Of a stretch of 64,000 nucleotides of DNA, positions 22,363 to 34,928 are shown piece by piece. A model generated the notes under the pieces. It made no database searches. It had not been told where the DNA came from and was given only the letters and a program-made list of their open reading frames with translations. Source of the DNA: Mesocentrotus franciscanus (Eukaryota > Echinodermata > Echinoidea > Camarodonta > Strongylocentrotidae); contig CP137684.1 of the NCBI GenBank assembly GCA_037976565.1, forward strand, positions 20,212,259 through 20,276,258. The letters run 5' to 3'. The position numbers and the translations under genes were made by a program. Every line of letters begins with the position of its first letter. The stretch's first letter is position 1.

Positions 22363-23939
22363 CAGGGGCGGCGAAGTGACTTCCAAAGTGGGGGGCATCA
22401 ACAAAAAAGGGCACCTACAAAGGGAAATTTCAAGGCGAATAATATACAATTTTGTAGACATTGGTATATACCCCTACATTGTGATTACATTATCAGGGAT
22501 GATTTCAATATTTGTTTCTCTTTATACATCATACAAGATATTGCTTAAGTATCATACTTTGCAGTTAAGTGTAATGGGGGAGTGTTTCACAAAGACTAAG
22601 ATCGACTTTAAGTTTGACTTAACTATGGCAGGCCGTTCATGCCACTGTTTGCTCTCACCTTTTCCTGGCATTGGTCTCTCAAGAGATGTACAAAATAATC
22701 ATGGCCACAAATCTACAGAATTTACATTTTTTGATAATTCATTATTGAAGGAAAAAATATTATCTAAAGATAATAATGGTGAGAGCAACCAGTGGCATGA
22801 TTTGTGATTTGTGTGGTCGCAATGCAAAAAAATTACATGTTATAAAGAGGAGAAAACCTAATCTTATATAAGCACATTCTCATAACGGAAGACTGAAAAG
22901 ACCTTTGATAATTAACATAATTATATCATCTATACTTTGGGGGAAATTGCTCTTAGTCGCTTTAAATTAGAGGAAAAGGGGACACTAATCGAAAGGGATA
23001 AGACACTTTTTAGAAAAAGATGTGAAAATGGGGCACTTCTTACACCTGAAAAGAGCACTCACCAGGGATGAAAAATGGCACATATGAGAATGGGAAATGG
23101 GCATTTGTCGACGGAAAAGGGGCACCCATCAGATTTTGATAGGGGCATTAGTATCAAAGGTGAAAAAGGGCACTTATCGCACCTGAAAAGGGGCACTTAT
23201 AATAAATGAAAATGTACATTTGTTGAAAGAAAAAGGAGGTGAAAGGGGGCTTTTATGAAAAGGGGGAAGTGGCTCTTAGTATCAAAAAGAAAAAGAGGCA
23301 CATGTTAGAATATACGGGCACTTATCAGAGATGAAAAGAGGTAATTATGAGAAGGCGAAGGGGCACTTATAAAGAAGGAAAAAGAGCATGTATTAGAAAG
23401 GAAAAGCCGGGCACGTGTCAAAATAAAAGGGGCAGTTATTAGAGGTGAAGGGGGCACTTATCTCAAGTGAAAAGGAGTAACGTACTTCTCGTACCTGAAA
23501 AGGGTAGTTACCCGAGATGAAAAGGGGCACTTATGAGAATGAAAAAGGACACTTTTCATAGGTGAAAAGGGGCATTTATGATAATAGGAAGGGGCTTTTT
23601 TTTAAATAGTGAGCACTTATCATAAGGAAAAGGGGCACTTGTCAAAGTAAAAGGGGCACCTCTCAGATTTGAATAGGGAATGCACTTACTACCGGTAGAG
23701 ATTAAAAAGGGCATTTTTGAGAATGGAAAATGGACACTTATTGCAAAGTGGAACTTGTCGAAGGAAAAGGGGCACGTGTCAAAATAAAGGGGCACTCATC
23801 AGAGGTGAAAAGGGGAAGGGGCACTTTTCAAAGTAAAAGGGGCACTTCTTACAAAGTTAAAGGGGCACTTTGGGGTACTTGAAAAACTTGAGTGGGGGAG
23901 CGACTGTGCCCCCCGGAGCGCCGCCTCTGCCTAAGGGAG
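22363..23939. mobile_element. hAT-like element filled with GGGGCACTT array, copy 1
   Basis: A 1577-bp element starting CAGGGGCGGCG and ending CGCCGCCTCTG. It is flanked by a perfect 8-bp direct repeat CCTAAGGG (22355-22362 and 23940-23947), the target-site length of hAT-type transposases. After a unique-looking 5' part (to about 22950), most of the interior is a degenerate array of 25-35-bp units around 'gaaaaggggcactta'. No transposase frame is visible. A related 1820-bp copy is at 60734-62553. Confidence 0.8.
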
Positions 23940-23947
23940 TACTAGTA

Positions 23948-24544
23948 GTTGTCCTTAGAAAAGTAAGAGTCAATTTTCCGAGGGTGATTGTTCTGGCCGG
24001 GGCCGGGGGTAATTGTCTTGAGGGCCGGAGTAATTCATTCCTAAGGGGGTAATTGTCCCAGGCCGCGGATTGTCCATGCAGGGCAGGGGGTAATTGATCT
24101 GCGCTCTTGGAATCTCGTACAATTCTCGAGTTGACTCTTAAGTTGCGAGTTACTTCGAGTTACTTCGAGTTAAAATAGTTGGGTATTGGAAGAGTTCCTC
24201 ACGAGCGCGCTAGCCCTGCGACCATTGCAAGCATAATTTTATGACGATTTGGGGATTTGAAACGAGTTGGGCACGAGTTGCACCGAGTTGGTCAAAATTG
24301 TTATGTGGAAACCTCTCGCGACTCGACCTTGTGACAGAGAATAATATAGTCACCCCGACTTTTCCGGAGTTGATCTAGCTAGCTTCCTGATTCAACCACA
24401 TCGAGAGAGTACTCCCCACGATAACGAGTGGTAATTTTGAGTCAACTCGCCACAACTCGATCGCAACTACATGTACAACAAGCGGGAGCTATATGGTAGC
24501 CTGCACTGCTTCATAAGCTCCGCCAGTGTTGATGGGCGTCGATC
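23948..24544. other. Region upstream of M1AP
   Basis: Remainder of the 'ggtaattgtcc' minisatellite (to about 24095), a short 'cgagttactt' duplication near 24145-24170, then unique sequence up to the M1AP start codon. No TATA box or other clear core promoter element is visible. Confidence 0.4.
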
Positions 24545-27500
24545 ATGGAGAAACAAAGTCAAATGTCAAGAGTTGCATTCGCTAGACAACCAGGTCAGGA
24601 ATTTAATTTCATAGATATTATAACGTTAAGACTAACAGTAGGGCAGTTTGCCGTGAATCCCGTGAGAAAGTGTATATTATAAGTCTTCGTTTTTAGGAAA
24701 AATACTCCAAAAAAGATAATCCAATTGATTAAACTAAGTGAGTAAGTAGTACAGTACAGACTACAGTAACTACACTTCTTCTCTTCTTGTCCTAATTCCT
24801 CCGTTGGCTCCGGAGATCGGCGGTATAATAGATCTAGATGTCTAACACAGCGCACAGTCCTAAACGCAGTTAGACAGAAATAATCATCTGATAATTGTAA
24901 ATTGACATGCATGCCATGGGGAATTCTTTAATAAAAAATATGCAAAGACTGAAAGAGAAAGAGGCGGTCTAGCAACTACTAACTAGATCTAGGTCTAGAT
25001 CTACACAGTCACAGAGTGACAGAGAGTTAGACTAGTCTAGATGATAGATCTAGTGATGCTGCATGCAGTTTTGTCTATATTAATCGTGTTCACATTAATA
25101 ATAATTAATAGGACTCTGGAGTCTAGAGCAGTTTGACTTTGAGGAAGGTGTTCACTGTTGCTCTCATACTAAGTCTTAGGATTTTTCCAAAAATTCCTGC
25201 AGGCTGCAGAATCAAATTCGAATCATTCCAAACTAGATTCTAGATAAGATATATCTAGTAGATCTAGACCTAGACCTAATTTTGACCTGATATAGAATAT
25301 GATAGCTGCAAAACTAGCCAAGATGTCATCAAACACAACTTGTATGAATGGAAATGAGAATAATCACAAATTCACATCTTCTAATATATTTCAAGTTCAA
25401 TTTCTTGTTTCCATTTGCTCTGGTAATGAAGTCTACATCAGTATGCTCATATCTAACTTAGATGTGGACTTATTATTAAAAAGAGTTCTTGAACAGGGAG
25501 AAGTGGGCCACATCCAAGGTGATCTGGGACATGCGTCGGTGAAGTCGATGTAGATCTTGTACCCTTTTCACACCTGGTTCAGATAACCCGGGCTATATAT
25601 CCATAGCCCGGGCTAAGAAATTATGTTTTCACACCTGGTAAATTAACCCTGGTAAACATCTAGCCCAGGCTTTAAAACGTTGCCTGTTTTCACACCTGCC
25701 TTGCCTTAGCACGGAACTATCAGCAGTATCACACTTGAAATGAATATTCAGAAGTTGTATATTGGCTAAATTTTTAAGATGTGTTCTCCTTTTTATGAAC
25801 AGCGCGGATTCTGCTGGTTGATTTCTCACTGCCATTTTCTGCTGAGATCTGCTATGACCTACATCAAGCCTTGGAACATACACTAGCAGTGGCCTGTAAC
25901 ATGACTGGGCCAGCAAGGATCCCATTCTTTGGACTTTTTGCACTTGGTGTTCATTCAGAGGTATGTTACATGTATTAACAAAACAAAGGTTTGCATTTTT
26001 TATTAATCAGTCGATAGTTTGTTTTACCCGATTGCTAAGAAAGCATGTGTATGCTTGTAGGAAGGCAACCAGGGGACCAATGGCTTTAAGTCCTCTCCAA
26101 GGGACTAAGTCTCTCTATCTCTCTCTCTTTCTTCATCTCTCAACAGAATCTGTTTCCACTGCAGCATGTTCGAGGAAACTTCTCCAGACTTCAGAATGCA
26201 CTTCATGAGTTGAAAACATTCGCCATCTCGCAACACACCAATCTCCCACAAGCATTACAGGATGCAGTCCTGCAGTTCAAACGACAGTCTCAAACACTCA
26301 GACAGGTAAACTCTCAAATTGTTAGCCCATACAGAACTCGCACTGAATATCATAGCTGCCAACCATTCCTATTTTGGAGGAATGAATCCTGTTTTTGGCC
26401 TTCAAGCTATTGTTTGAATCCTCTCTTTTTATGAAATATTCTGTTTGAAAAATATACAAAATAGACTGTATTTCAATTTTGCCTGAAGAGATTCCTAATT
26501 TTTGCTGTGAAAGGTTGGCAGGTATGTAAAATTTAAGAAAAAAAAAACAATTGTTTGATCATTTTGAAGCAAGAAGAGCATTAACTCATAACACACTCTT
26601 TAGCACAGAGTATAATACCCTTCTGGCTTTGAAAAGGGGCTGATAGCTCACTTGACTTTCCTATTTAGCTTTGCTTTTAATTAGTCATCAAGTTAATTGA
26701 GCACTCAAAACCTGGAAGCTCACTTAGCAGTCACTGAATTAACTCCTGCAGCATTCAAATATGCCCCTCCTCTTTTTAGCCAATTTTCACCAAGCAGATA
26801 CGCTGTAACAAAGAAAAATTATGGATACACGCTCCAACTTAAACATAAGAAACTGTGTAGTGAACCACAGCCTGTGAGAGCCATTGACGATATCTAACTT
26901 TCTTGACTTAAGAAAATCCACCAATTGTTTAAAACTTACCGCTCTGTCGTAATGGAATGAATAAGGTAATTCTCATTTACCGCGGTAATAATAAATATCA
27001 TTCTTGCAATTGAATGTCCAATATGTAACATGAAAAATACATTTAAAGAGTGCTGTGTCTTAAAAAAAAACAGAGGACTTGAGAGATCTACTTTGTCTTT
27101 TGAGTTTTCAGAATACCAAAACTCTTTTAACTCCTCATTTAACTACAGCACCCACCACAGCCGTGCATCAAAGCATACGCGCATCGCACCTCCTGCCAAC
27201 TGGAACATAGGCACTTAAGTGACCTTTCAGAATACCAATTTGCTAATTGAGTGCTAAAGGAGCTTTTAAAATACCACCCCAGATGGTTTCTTGTGTGACA
27301 AATATATACTGTCTCATTAATATTTCACATTGATTGCAGAATAATCAAACTAGACAATGATGTGATGAATAATGTTACATGAAGATAAATCAAATGAATA
27401 AATCCTGAAATCCTATATGTTTTTAATTTACGTATTTTTACAATTCTTTTTAAATACAAAGATGGAATCAAATAAAGTGAATTTAATTGAATGAATGTAC

Positions 27501-30500
27501 TTACCTAACAACAAGTTGGTAAACTATTTTGATAAAAATGCATCTCTAACAGTATGAAACCACCATTGTTGATTATCTCAGGAACAAGTAAAGAAAGGTT
27601 TATTGCTGTTTGGTCTACACCCAGCCTGAGGCTACCATCCACATGGTCTAATAATCATTTTGTTCATTTGGTCTAATGACCATTTAGGCTAATAGTCATT
27701 TTTCTAAATGAACAAAATGATTATTAGACCATGAGGATAGTAGACGGGCTGGGTGTAGACCAGATGGGAATAGACTAATTGGGTAGTAGACGGAATTATT
27801 GTAGACCAAATGGCAATTCTACCTAAAGAAAGACTTACTGTATAGGGAGGAAATAGATACTTAACCAATGATTTCATCTCCAGATCATTTTCCCTGTTTC
27901 AGACAACAAGTTTCAGCTGTCAATTAGAGGTGATCATTATAACGTGCAGGCAAGGAGGAATGGTCTCGAAACAACTTGATCAAATACTCACCCAGATGGA
28001 CCTTGAAAGCCTTAGGGTGTGTATCCATTCATACCCTTACAGAGTTTTGTAATATTTCAATAATAATAATAATAATAACTTCTATTATTCTATTATATAG
28101 CACTTTTCATAAAAGATTTATATCAAAGCGCTTTACAATAATGATGCAAGTATGTGAAAACTTGATTTGTCCCGATGTATGTTTCTTGAGAATGTGACAT
28201 ATAAAAAGCTTACATCTAAAAGTATTCAACAAAGGCAATAATTCAACCAATCCACCTTTCTTCTTGAGTTACGAGAAACACCACAAACAAATTTACAAGG
28301 GGTATGAATATATCTCTCTCTTTCGTCTTTCTGGATCTGTAGCATTAAACAAGTGAAAAACAGAGACAGATCTCAAAACTATCAATGAAAGAGTTTTGTC
28401 ACTAACATTCTCTCTTTATGTCTCTGTCCATTACGTATCCTAAATGTAAATAGCTGTTTTATAGGCTATAGCTAGGGATATCTTTTCGCAGTTTCACATT
28501 GAATTCAGGTTCTTGGGGTCAGGACCTTTCATATACACACCTATCATCCCTGTCCCTATCCAAGAAGAAGAAGGAACCAATCTAAAGCCATTTTTCATTA
28601 TTCAATGCTAATATACTTTTTACAAAATACAGAAGTGTAACAGTATATAGTTCCTACCAGAAGAGAATACACACCAAATAGTACATTAGTTCTAATTGAA
28701 CAAAATAATACTATTAGTATCTTGTTAAAATTTTCCATCTTTGGTTGTCCAGTGTGGTTTGTTTTGTTTTTGTTTTCACTGTGTAGAAGATTCTTGTAGT
28801 GAGTCTTGCCAGTGCTTGTGACAGTCCAGTGAGCTCTAATACATCATCTGAGAACCTGACTGGTATACTTGATGTTACTACAATAGAACCTGGTTTGTAC
28901 TACCATTAGGAAAATCCCCAACAACATGGAGATAAGAATTGTTTTATTATTTAAAAATGCAATCAGTATGGTCTCCCAACAAATGTCGATATAAGATTTT
29001 TTTTTCACTGAGATTACCATAGAACCATAGATCATTCCAAGTTTGGATCAGTGTGTGTGATGTTCTTTTGCACGGTATTGTGGTCTGTGGACTATGAAGC
29101 AAAAGGTACAGGGTTTAAATCCCTGCTACAGCACTAAAGCCCGGCGCACACTACACGATTCCGCTGCGATCCAATTTTTGTGGAAAGGGCGGTAATATTA
29201 GATATGGAAAATTGAACAACTACTATCCTCCTGAATTAGGTTCTAAATAATATAAGGATTATAACAACTGGTATTTTAGTGCATTTAACTCTCCTAGTCA
29301 GAATAAAAGCCGTAGACAATCCGTAGACCGTCGCACTACTGGTCTGACGTCACTATGATTCTGAGCAGATTTACCTGTTCCCTCTTCAAGTGGGCATGAA
29401 ATCCCTTGAAATTTAGATTTTATTAATCATGAGACTATTCATATCCTCGGTCAGTACATGTTTAAATGTTCAAATAAATTGCTAACGCAAATTCTCCCAC
29501 ATTGCTTCATAGTCGGATCGTGTAGTGTGCGCCGGGCTTATATAATGCCAATCTCCACCATGGTAGAGTACATGGGTACCAGTATCCTTGAATACTGAAC
29601 TGTCTTACAGTAGCTCTTTTATATCCATGCAGGGGTAATAATATGATTGTAGGGCCCTCTGAGAACAATATACATCTTATATATCATTTCACAATATTAC
29701 ATTAAAAACAATTCTGTATACATGTCAATGGACAATGGGCATGCTACATGATTATCAATCGTTCATGAGACATTTTAGGTTAATTGCCTAGCTCTCATTC
29801 CATTTTCTATTTAATTGTTCATCCACATACCTATCTCATTCCGGAGGTGTCTCATTTTTTTCTTCAGGGGAGCTAAGTTTCCAGTCTTTTTTCAGTGGAT
29901 GGTTTCATGACTGCAGCACTGACAGAGAACAACTGCATCTCTTATTTCCAAATGGAGGTATGTACCTCACTCTCAAATGAGATATGTCTTTAAATTAACT
30001 ACGTCTCTTTTTCTCAGAACAGAGGTATACCTAAATAACTATCTGTCATTCTCTAATGAAGGTATTCCATAATAAATATATCTCTCTCTCCCTCTCTTAT
30101 ATTTTTTCTAATGAACAATTTGTCCTAATGAACAATTTGTCCTACCAACAACTCTATCTCTTTATTTTCAAATGGAATAATACTACGGTATCTTCAAATA
30201 TTCAATTCAGAGGTTTGGTATCTGATATCATTTAGGAATCATGATTCTTTAAAAAAAGACATGCCCAAAATGGGTGTCTATATAACCTACTTTGAGCATG
30301 TATTTTTATACAAACTTTGGTAATGTTTTTTCAATGAACATTGAGGTAATTTTCTGTCAGAATACTATCTGAACTGGGCTGGAAGTTGGTCTGATTAAAA
30401 ATTGCATTACATATTGAGTAATATTTCACCCCCCTTTTTTCAATTTACACAAATCTTTATTTTTTGTAGAAACACAAGCTATTTCGTTAAAAAGCAATAA

Positions 30501-33500
30501 TATAAAGGCAGTGTAGTTCTTGAATCAACAGCACAGATTAAAAAATTAGTGACATGCCATAGGATTTGGTGAAATATATGATATGTAGATCGATGCTTGA
30601 TTGTGCTTGTCACACCTTGAATTGGAAAGAGCCTATCAAATACTGAAATTGTTTTGTTTTCAATTTCAAGCTATTTTCTCTGCTGTAATTGATCTTGTCT
30701 ATATTTAGTGATGTCCTCGGACAAGCTGGTGCTCAAGTGTGACTTACAGGAGCGATTCCTTGATCCATCATTGCTGCCATTCAACACACAGTTTGTAAGT
30801 ACATGAATGAATGCACATTGTGATGGTTTGATGGTTTGTTTTATCTGACTGCTAAGAAAGCATGTGTGTATGCTTGCAAGTAAGCAACCAGGGGACCGAC
30901 CGTAAATTAAGGTATGTTAGAACTATGTATTTTTCTGATTACAATTGCATTCAAATATGTGCACCCGACAAGAATCAACAGGTGTCTGTGTGTGTTTGTG
31001 TGTGTGTGGGTGGCAGGGAAGAGATGCTATGATATCTACTTTGTTGCTTTAGCAATGATGTTGGGTTTGTTCTTTAATTCAGATGTGTGGTACACCTAGC
31101 AAACCAGCTACATCCAGTCAGTCTACAGTAATCCAGGCTACTCCTGTCATCAAACTCAGAGTCATGCAGATGGTTAAACTTCAAGGAATTTGTGATTCCC
31201 TGGTGAGTCAGTGAAAACACAGAATATACATCTGTGAGAGAGAAAAGTCTGGACCGGAATGTGACTAGAAAATTTGCATTTTTTTCTTTCTTCCGGTACC
31301 TGGACTAGGACTGGAACCTGAAAAAACAGGAATACATGTACGTGATAAGTTTTGACCTACAAGTTGACCTTCAAACAAGATTTGTATCAAGATGAGCAGT
31401 TAATGAAAAAAGGCATCATACTTGAAAACCCTTACAGAATGTTATCTCTAACGTTTGAAACATTTACACCATTGAAGAAGATTTAGTGAAACTAAATAAT
31501 GGGTATAAATGTCCATTTTAACTTAAATTCAATATGTATCAATTGAGTTCAGTAAATAAAATGCATCTTGATGTGCTTTCTGTGTGATGTTTGGTCATTG
31601 AATAAATGTAAGTAAAATGCATTTTTACGTGTTTTGTTTTGTGTATAGATGTTTGGTCATCCTATGATTGTGAGACCCACAGCATGCTGGAAACTAGACT
31701 GGGAAGAACTAGACTCTAATCAACAGAACTTCCATGCTCTGTGTCATCATCTACATCATAGGGTATGTATGTCACACTATAGATTAATTAACCTGGTAGT
31801 ACAGTATAAGAAATAAAGGTAGCAAAGCATTAGTTTGAAAGGGTCGATGCCTGGGAGGAGGGGGATGTCTCATTGACGAAATCGCGTGAAAAGTTAGTTT
31901 TTTTCATTACCAGGTGGAAATATATGATGAAAAGAACAATAAAAGTCTAGTAGGAAGAAGCAATCCTCGAATAGGGTGTAAAATACCATGCAGGATATAA
32001 AATAGATGTTAGACAGGTTTCCCTGTATAGAGTATTAAAACTTCAATTCTCGTTTAGGGTACATTAAACGGTAAATCAACCGCGTACATCACTTTCTGAA
32101 AAGCATGATTTTCAGAAAGTGATGTCTGCGGTTAATTTACAGTTCCAATGTGACATGGGGGATCAATGACATTCTGTCCTTTCATTCCATCCATTCATCA
32201 GTGCTACTCCAGATTGATGCATACAATGCTGTATCAATGCATTAAATAAAAATCAAAGGTGCTATGCAAGTGTGTTTGTAGACAGTTTAATTATTTAACA
32301 ATCATTTCCATTCATATCGCTTTTTCAGCTTTACTATATTATAGTAAATCCTTTATGAAATCAAATAGGTAATCGATCGCAGCATTTACTTGTGGGAAAT
32401 TTGTAATTTCAATATTTTTGTCTGAAAATTGGTTTATTTAGATGTACGATTGTTATGCTGAGATGTGTTTGTTATCTAAATAACAATTTTGTTTTTAACA
32501 GGAGATGTGTCTTGTAACAAGACTGGAGCCTAGTGAGTCAACTGTGTATCCAAGCAGTTCTACAGTGCCTAAACCAAGAGGTCATTTCATCATACTACCC
32601 TCACCATCAATGTCTCTTCTCATCAAACCAATAGCAGTTAATGAACTCATGCTACCAGGGGACTATCAAATACCTGCTGAGAAACCAGTCTCAGATAGTC
32701 TTCAAATAGTCGCACAGTATCTAGACCAAGTAAGTAGTTCCACAAATACCAACACTTCTTATTCACCACCACCACCATCACTTCTACTACTACTACTACT
32801 ACTACTGCTGCTGCTGCTGTTCTTCCTGAGGGCCTTTCAATAATTATCACCCAGCAATTGCCAGGTACCCATTTCCACCTTCGTAGAGAGTGACAAATGT
32901 GGATTAACGTCTTGCCAAAGGACGTAGCTGTTGGCTAATCTGGATGTTTTAAACAAATCTGTTATTTAAAAGTATTCTGTACTTGTGTCTATCCATAAGT
33001 AATGGGCTATTACGTTTTACATATCAAACATTTAATTTGTTTCTTCAGCTGGAAGTTCTTGATGCTTACAGCCCACTGATGAACCATTGCAATCTAACTT
33101 CAAGTCTGGTTGGATTAATGAACAAGACATCAACTAGACAACCTAGGAAGACCAAACAACCAGCCACTGTCTCAGTACAGGTCAGAACTTGGCTTACTTT
33201 GAATCATCGGGTCATTAATCGGGTCGGTGGTTGCGTTGCCAGAGCTTTTGTGAAAAAATGCCCCTTTATTCACAAAATGTTGGGGGTAATGTTTGTGAAA
33301 TAAACCCCACTCATCTACAAATGGTCTGGTCCAATTCACCCGACACTTTGTGAAAACCCCTTTGGCAAATCTACACAAGGTTGCGTCATCTTCCATTTTT
33401 GTTTCACGAAAGGTTCGATGATTCGAAGTAAGCCTCAGAACTCTTATCACTTTAGTCGAATCTCCTAATGAGTATATTGGGACCATGGAGATTACTTTGT

Positions 33501-33837
33501 TATATCAGGTGGCTTGATATATCAGAGCTCTTTATAACAAGTTTCCATTGTACTATAAATGTAGTTGATTTAACTTGTTGAATATCACTTGATTTTGGTA
33601 TAACAATTATTCTCCATAGATCCCATCTCTTAACAAGAAATTAGATTTTGTTGTTATAACAAGTCCTGCCTGTTTGTTTGTTAACAGCCTGCCTTTGGTA
33701 GTAGAGGTAGAGGAAGAAGAAGAGGCTCTACCCGTCCCCAACAGTTCCAACCAGCTAGTCATCTCCTTAATCAACCTCTACAAAAGAAATTCTGTGGCCT
33801 TCCTATGGAGACGGATACATGTGATTTTGACTTGTAA
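24545..33837 (+). CDS. M1AP: M1AP homologue (meiosis 1 associated protein), 12 exons
   Basis: M1AP is needed for meiosis I progression in spermatogenesis and, in mammals, works with the meiotic crossover factors of the ZZS complex. Exons: 24545-24593, 25803-25960, 26147-26305, 27903-28016, 28787-28862, 29868-29957, 30709-30794, 31083-31202, 31649-31762, 32502-32729, 33049-33180 and 33688-33837. All phases agree, giving 491 residues (the human protein is about 530). Diagnostic matches include RGNFSRLQNALHEL, LVLKCDLQERFLDPSLL, CWKLDWEELDSNQQNFHALC and the LMLPG region. The start (ATGG, MEKQSQMSRV) is chosen because its phase-1 end joins exon 2. Exon 1 and exon 5 are the least certain. The C-terminus carries a Gly/Arg-rich stretch (GSRGRGRRRGS) that I do not recall from the mammalian protein. 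TAA ends the first of five tandem copies of the last exon. Confidence 0.92.
24594..25802. other. M1AP intron 1
   Basis: Contains an element at about 25556-25700 with three 'ttttcacacctg' motifs and a palindrome around 'agcccgggct' (25585-25616), which looks like a short mobile repeat. An open frame at 25299-25553 shows no similarity I recognise and is not needed for M1AP phasing. Confidence 0.5.
26306..27902. other. M1AP intron 3
   Basis: AT-rich, with a foldback element at 27611-27762 and otherwise no recognised feature. Confidence 0.5.
27611..27762. repeat. Foldback (long inverted repeat) in M1AP intron 3
   Basis: The left arm from 'gtctacacccagcc' through 'catggtctaataatcatttt' is mirrored by the right arm ending 'gggctgggtgtagac', around a ~35-bp centre. 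Arms are about 55-60 bp with small mismatches. Confidence 0.75.
28017..28786. other. M1AP intron 4
   Basis: An (AAT)n run at 28061-28078 followed by 'atagcacttttcataa ... agcgctttacaa', resembling the 3' end of a SINE family. No exon. Confidence 0.45.
29070..29600. mobile_element. tRNA-like SINE split by a TIR element
   Basis: The head at about 29070-29136 has tRNA-promoter-like spacing ('ggtattgtggtctgtgg' and B-box-like 'gggtttaaatccc'). The tail at 29540-29600 ('gtacatgggtaccag') matches the SINE at 40270-40567. Between them sits the inverted-repeat element 29137-29539. Confidence 0.55.
29137..29539. mobile_element. 403-bp TIR element in M1AP intron 5
   Basis: Starts AAGCCCGGCGCACACTACAC and ends in its perfect inverse (the perfect pairing continues to 23 bp). 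No coding capacity. The target duplication is not certain, perhaps TA. Confidence 0.8.
29958..30708. other. M1AP intron 6
   Basis: Degenerate repeats of 'atctctttattttctaatgaa' in the first 250 bp; otherwise AT-rich and featureless. Confidence 0.4.
31763..32501. other. M1AP intron 9
   Basis: Contains the hairpin at 32061-32151; the rest is AT-rich with no recognised element. Confidence 0.4.
32061..32151. ncRNA. Candidate miRNA-like hairpin in M1AP intron 9
   Basis: A ~91-nt segment folds into one long stem: 'acatcactttctgaaaa' pairs perfectly with 'ttttcagaaagtgatgt' around a 6-nt loop (gcatga). After a 2-nt internal loop, 'gtaaatcaaccgc' pairs with 'gcggttaatttac' (one mismatch), then a looser outer stem ends acatt/aatgt. 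Length and bulges are like a precursor miRNA, though the loop is short. It could equally be a foldback MITE. Confidence 0.3.
33181..33687. other. M1AP intron 11
   Basis: No exon. It ends in the authentic pyrimidine-rich acceptor 'gtttgtttgttaacag' of terminal exon copy 1. Confidence 0.5.
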
Positions 33838-34488
33838 GCAAAGATAGCTTGCCTTTGGTAGTAGAGGTAGAGGAAGAAGAAGAGGCTCTACCCGTCCCCA
33901 ACAGTTCCAACCAACCAGTCATCTCCTTAATCAACCTCTACAAAAGAAATTCTGTGGCCTTCCTATGGAGACGGATACATGTGATTTTGACTTGTAAGCA
34001 AGGATAGCTTGCCTTTGGTAGTAGAGGTAGAGGAAGAAGAAGAGGCTCTACCCGTCCCCAACAGTTCCAACCAGCTAGTCATCTCCTTAATCAACCTCTA
34101 CAAAAGAAATTCTGTGGCCTTCCTATGGAGACGGATACATGTGATTTTGACTTGTAAGCAAGGATAGCTTGCCTTTGTAGTAGAGGTAGAGGAAGAAGAA
34201 GAGGCTCTACCCGTCCCCAACAGTTCCAACCAGCTAGTCATCTCCTTAATCAACCTCTACAAAAGAAATTCTGTGGCCTTCCTATGGAGACGGATACATG
34301 TGATTTTGACTTGTAAGCAAGGATAGCTTGCCTTTGGTAGTAGAGGTAGAGGAAGAAGAAGAGGCTCTACCCATTCCCAACAGTTCCAACCAGCTAGTCA
34401 TCTCCTTAATCAACCTCTACAAAAGAAGTTCTGTAGTCTTCCTATGGAGACGGATACATGTGATTTTGACTTGTAAGCAACGTTAAGT
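33691..34488 (+). repeat. Five tandem copies of the M1AP terminal exon (160-bp unit)
   Basis: Copies begin at 33691, 33851, 34011, 34171 and 34330. Copies 1-4 differ by only a few bases; copy 4 has a 1-bp deletion that shifts its frame and copy 5 is the most diverged. The unit includes the Gly/Arg coding stretch, the stop codon and 14 bp after it. Only copy 1 has a proper polypyrimidine acceptor; the others are preceded by the weak 'gtaagcaaggatag'. Copies 2-5 are most simply read as 3' UTR. Confidence 0.95.
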
Positions 34489-34922
34489 GGATCTGTGCTG
34501 AATCTTGTGCATCTCATCTCATCTTTATGGCTTTCATTCTCAAGAGTGATATTTTTCATCTCCTTGTAAGACATATTCCTATTGAAACATATCTTTTCAA
34601 AATGAACACATTTTTGTTCATTGTTTTGGTAAAAAAGTGTGAAATCAAATTTCACGTCTGTTCTGCATTATTTTCATTTGTATAATGGTCAAGATAAAGT
34701 TCACTACCCTTTGTACACGTTATTATAATGAACAAAGATTTGTTCATTTTGAAAAGATATATTGTTTTTTTTAAGGGAAACATTTCAAAATTACATCTCC
34801 TTTTGGCACTGTATATCTGCATAATCTTATAAATCATACATTAGAGATTGACCTCACAGCTGGGGGTAAAATATCTTGGTTGCGAAGTGATGAAAAGCTG
34901 CATTTGTAGATTCTCTAAACTA

Positions 34923-34928
34923 AATAAA
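34923..34928 (+). terminator. Possible M1AP polyadenylation signal
   Basis: AATAAA about 430 bp after the last terminal-exon copy. No downstream evidence of the cleavage site, so tentative. Confidence 0.3.

Noticed and set aside
25299..25553. Possible extra M1AP coding exon (84-codon frame)
   Set aside because: No similarity to M1AP, and exon 24545-24593 already joins exon 25803-25960 in phase.
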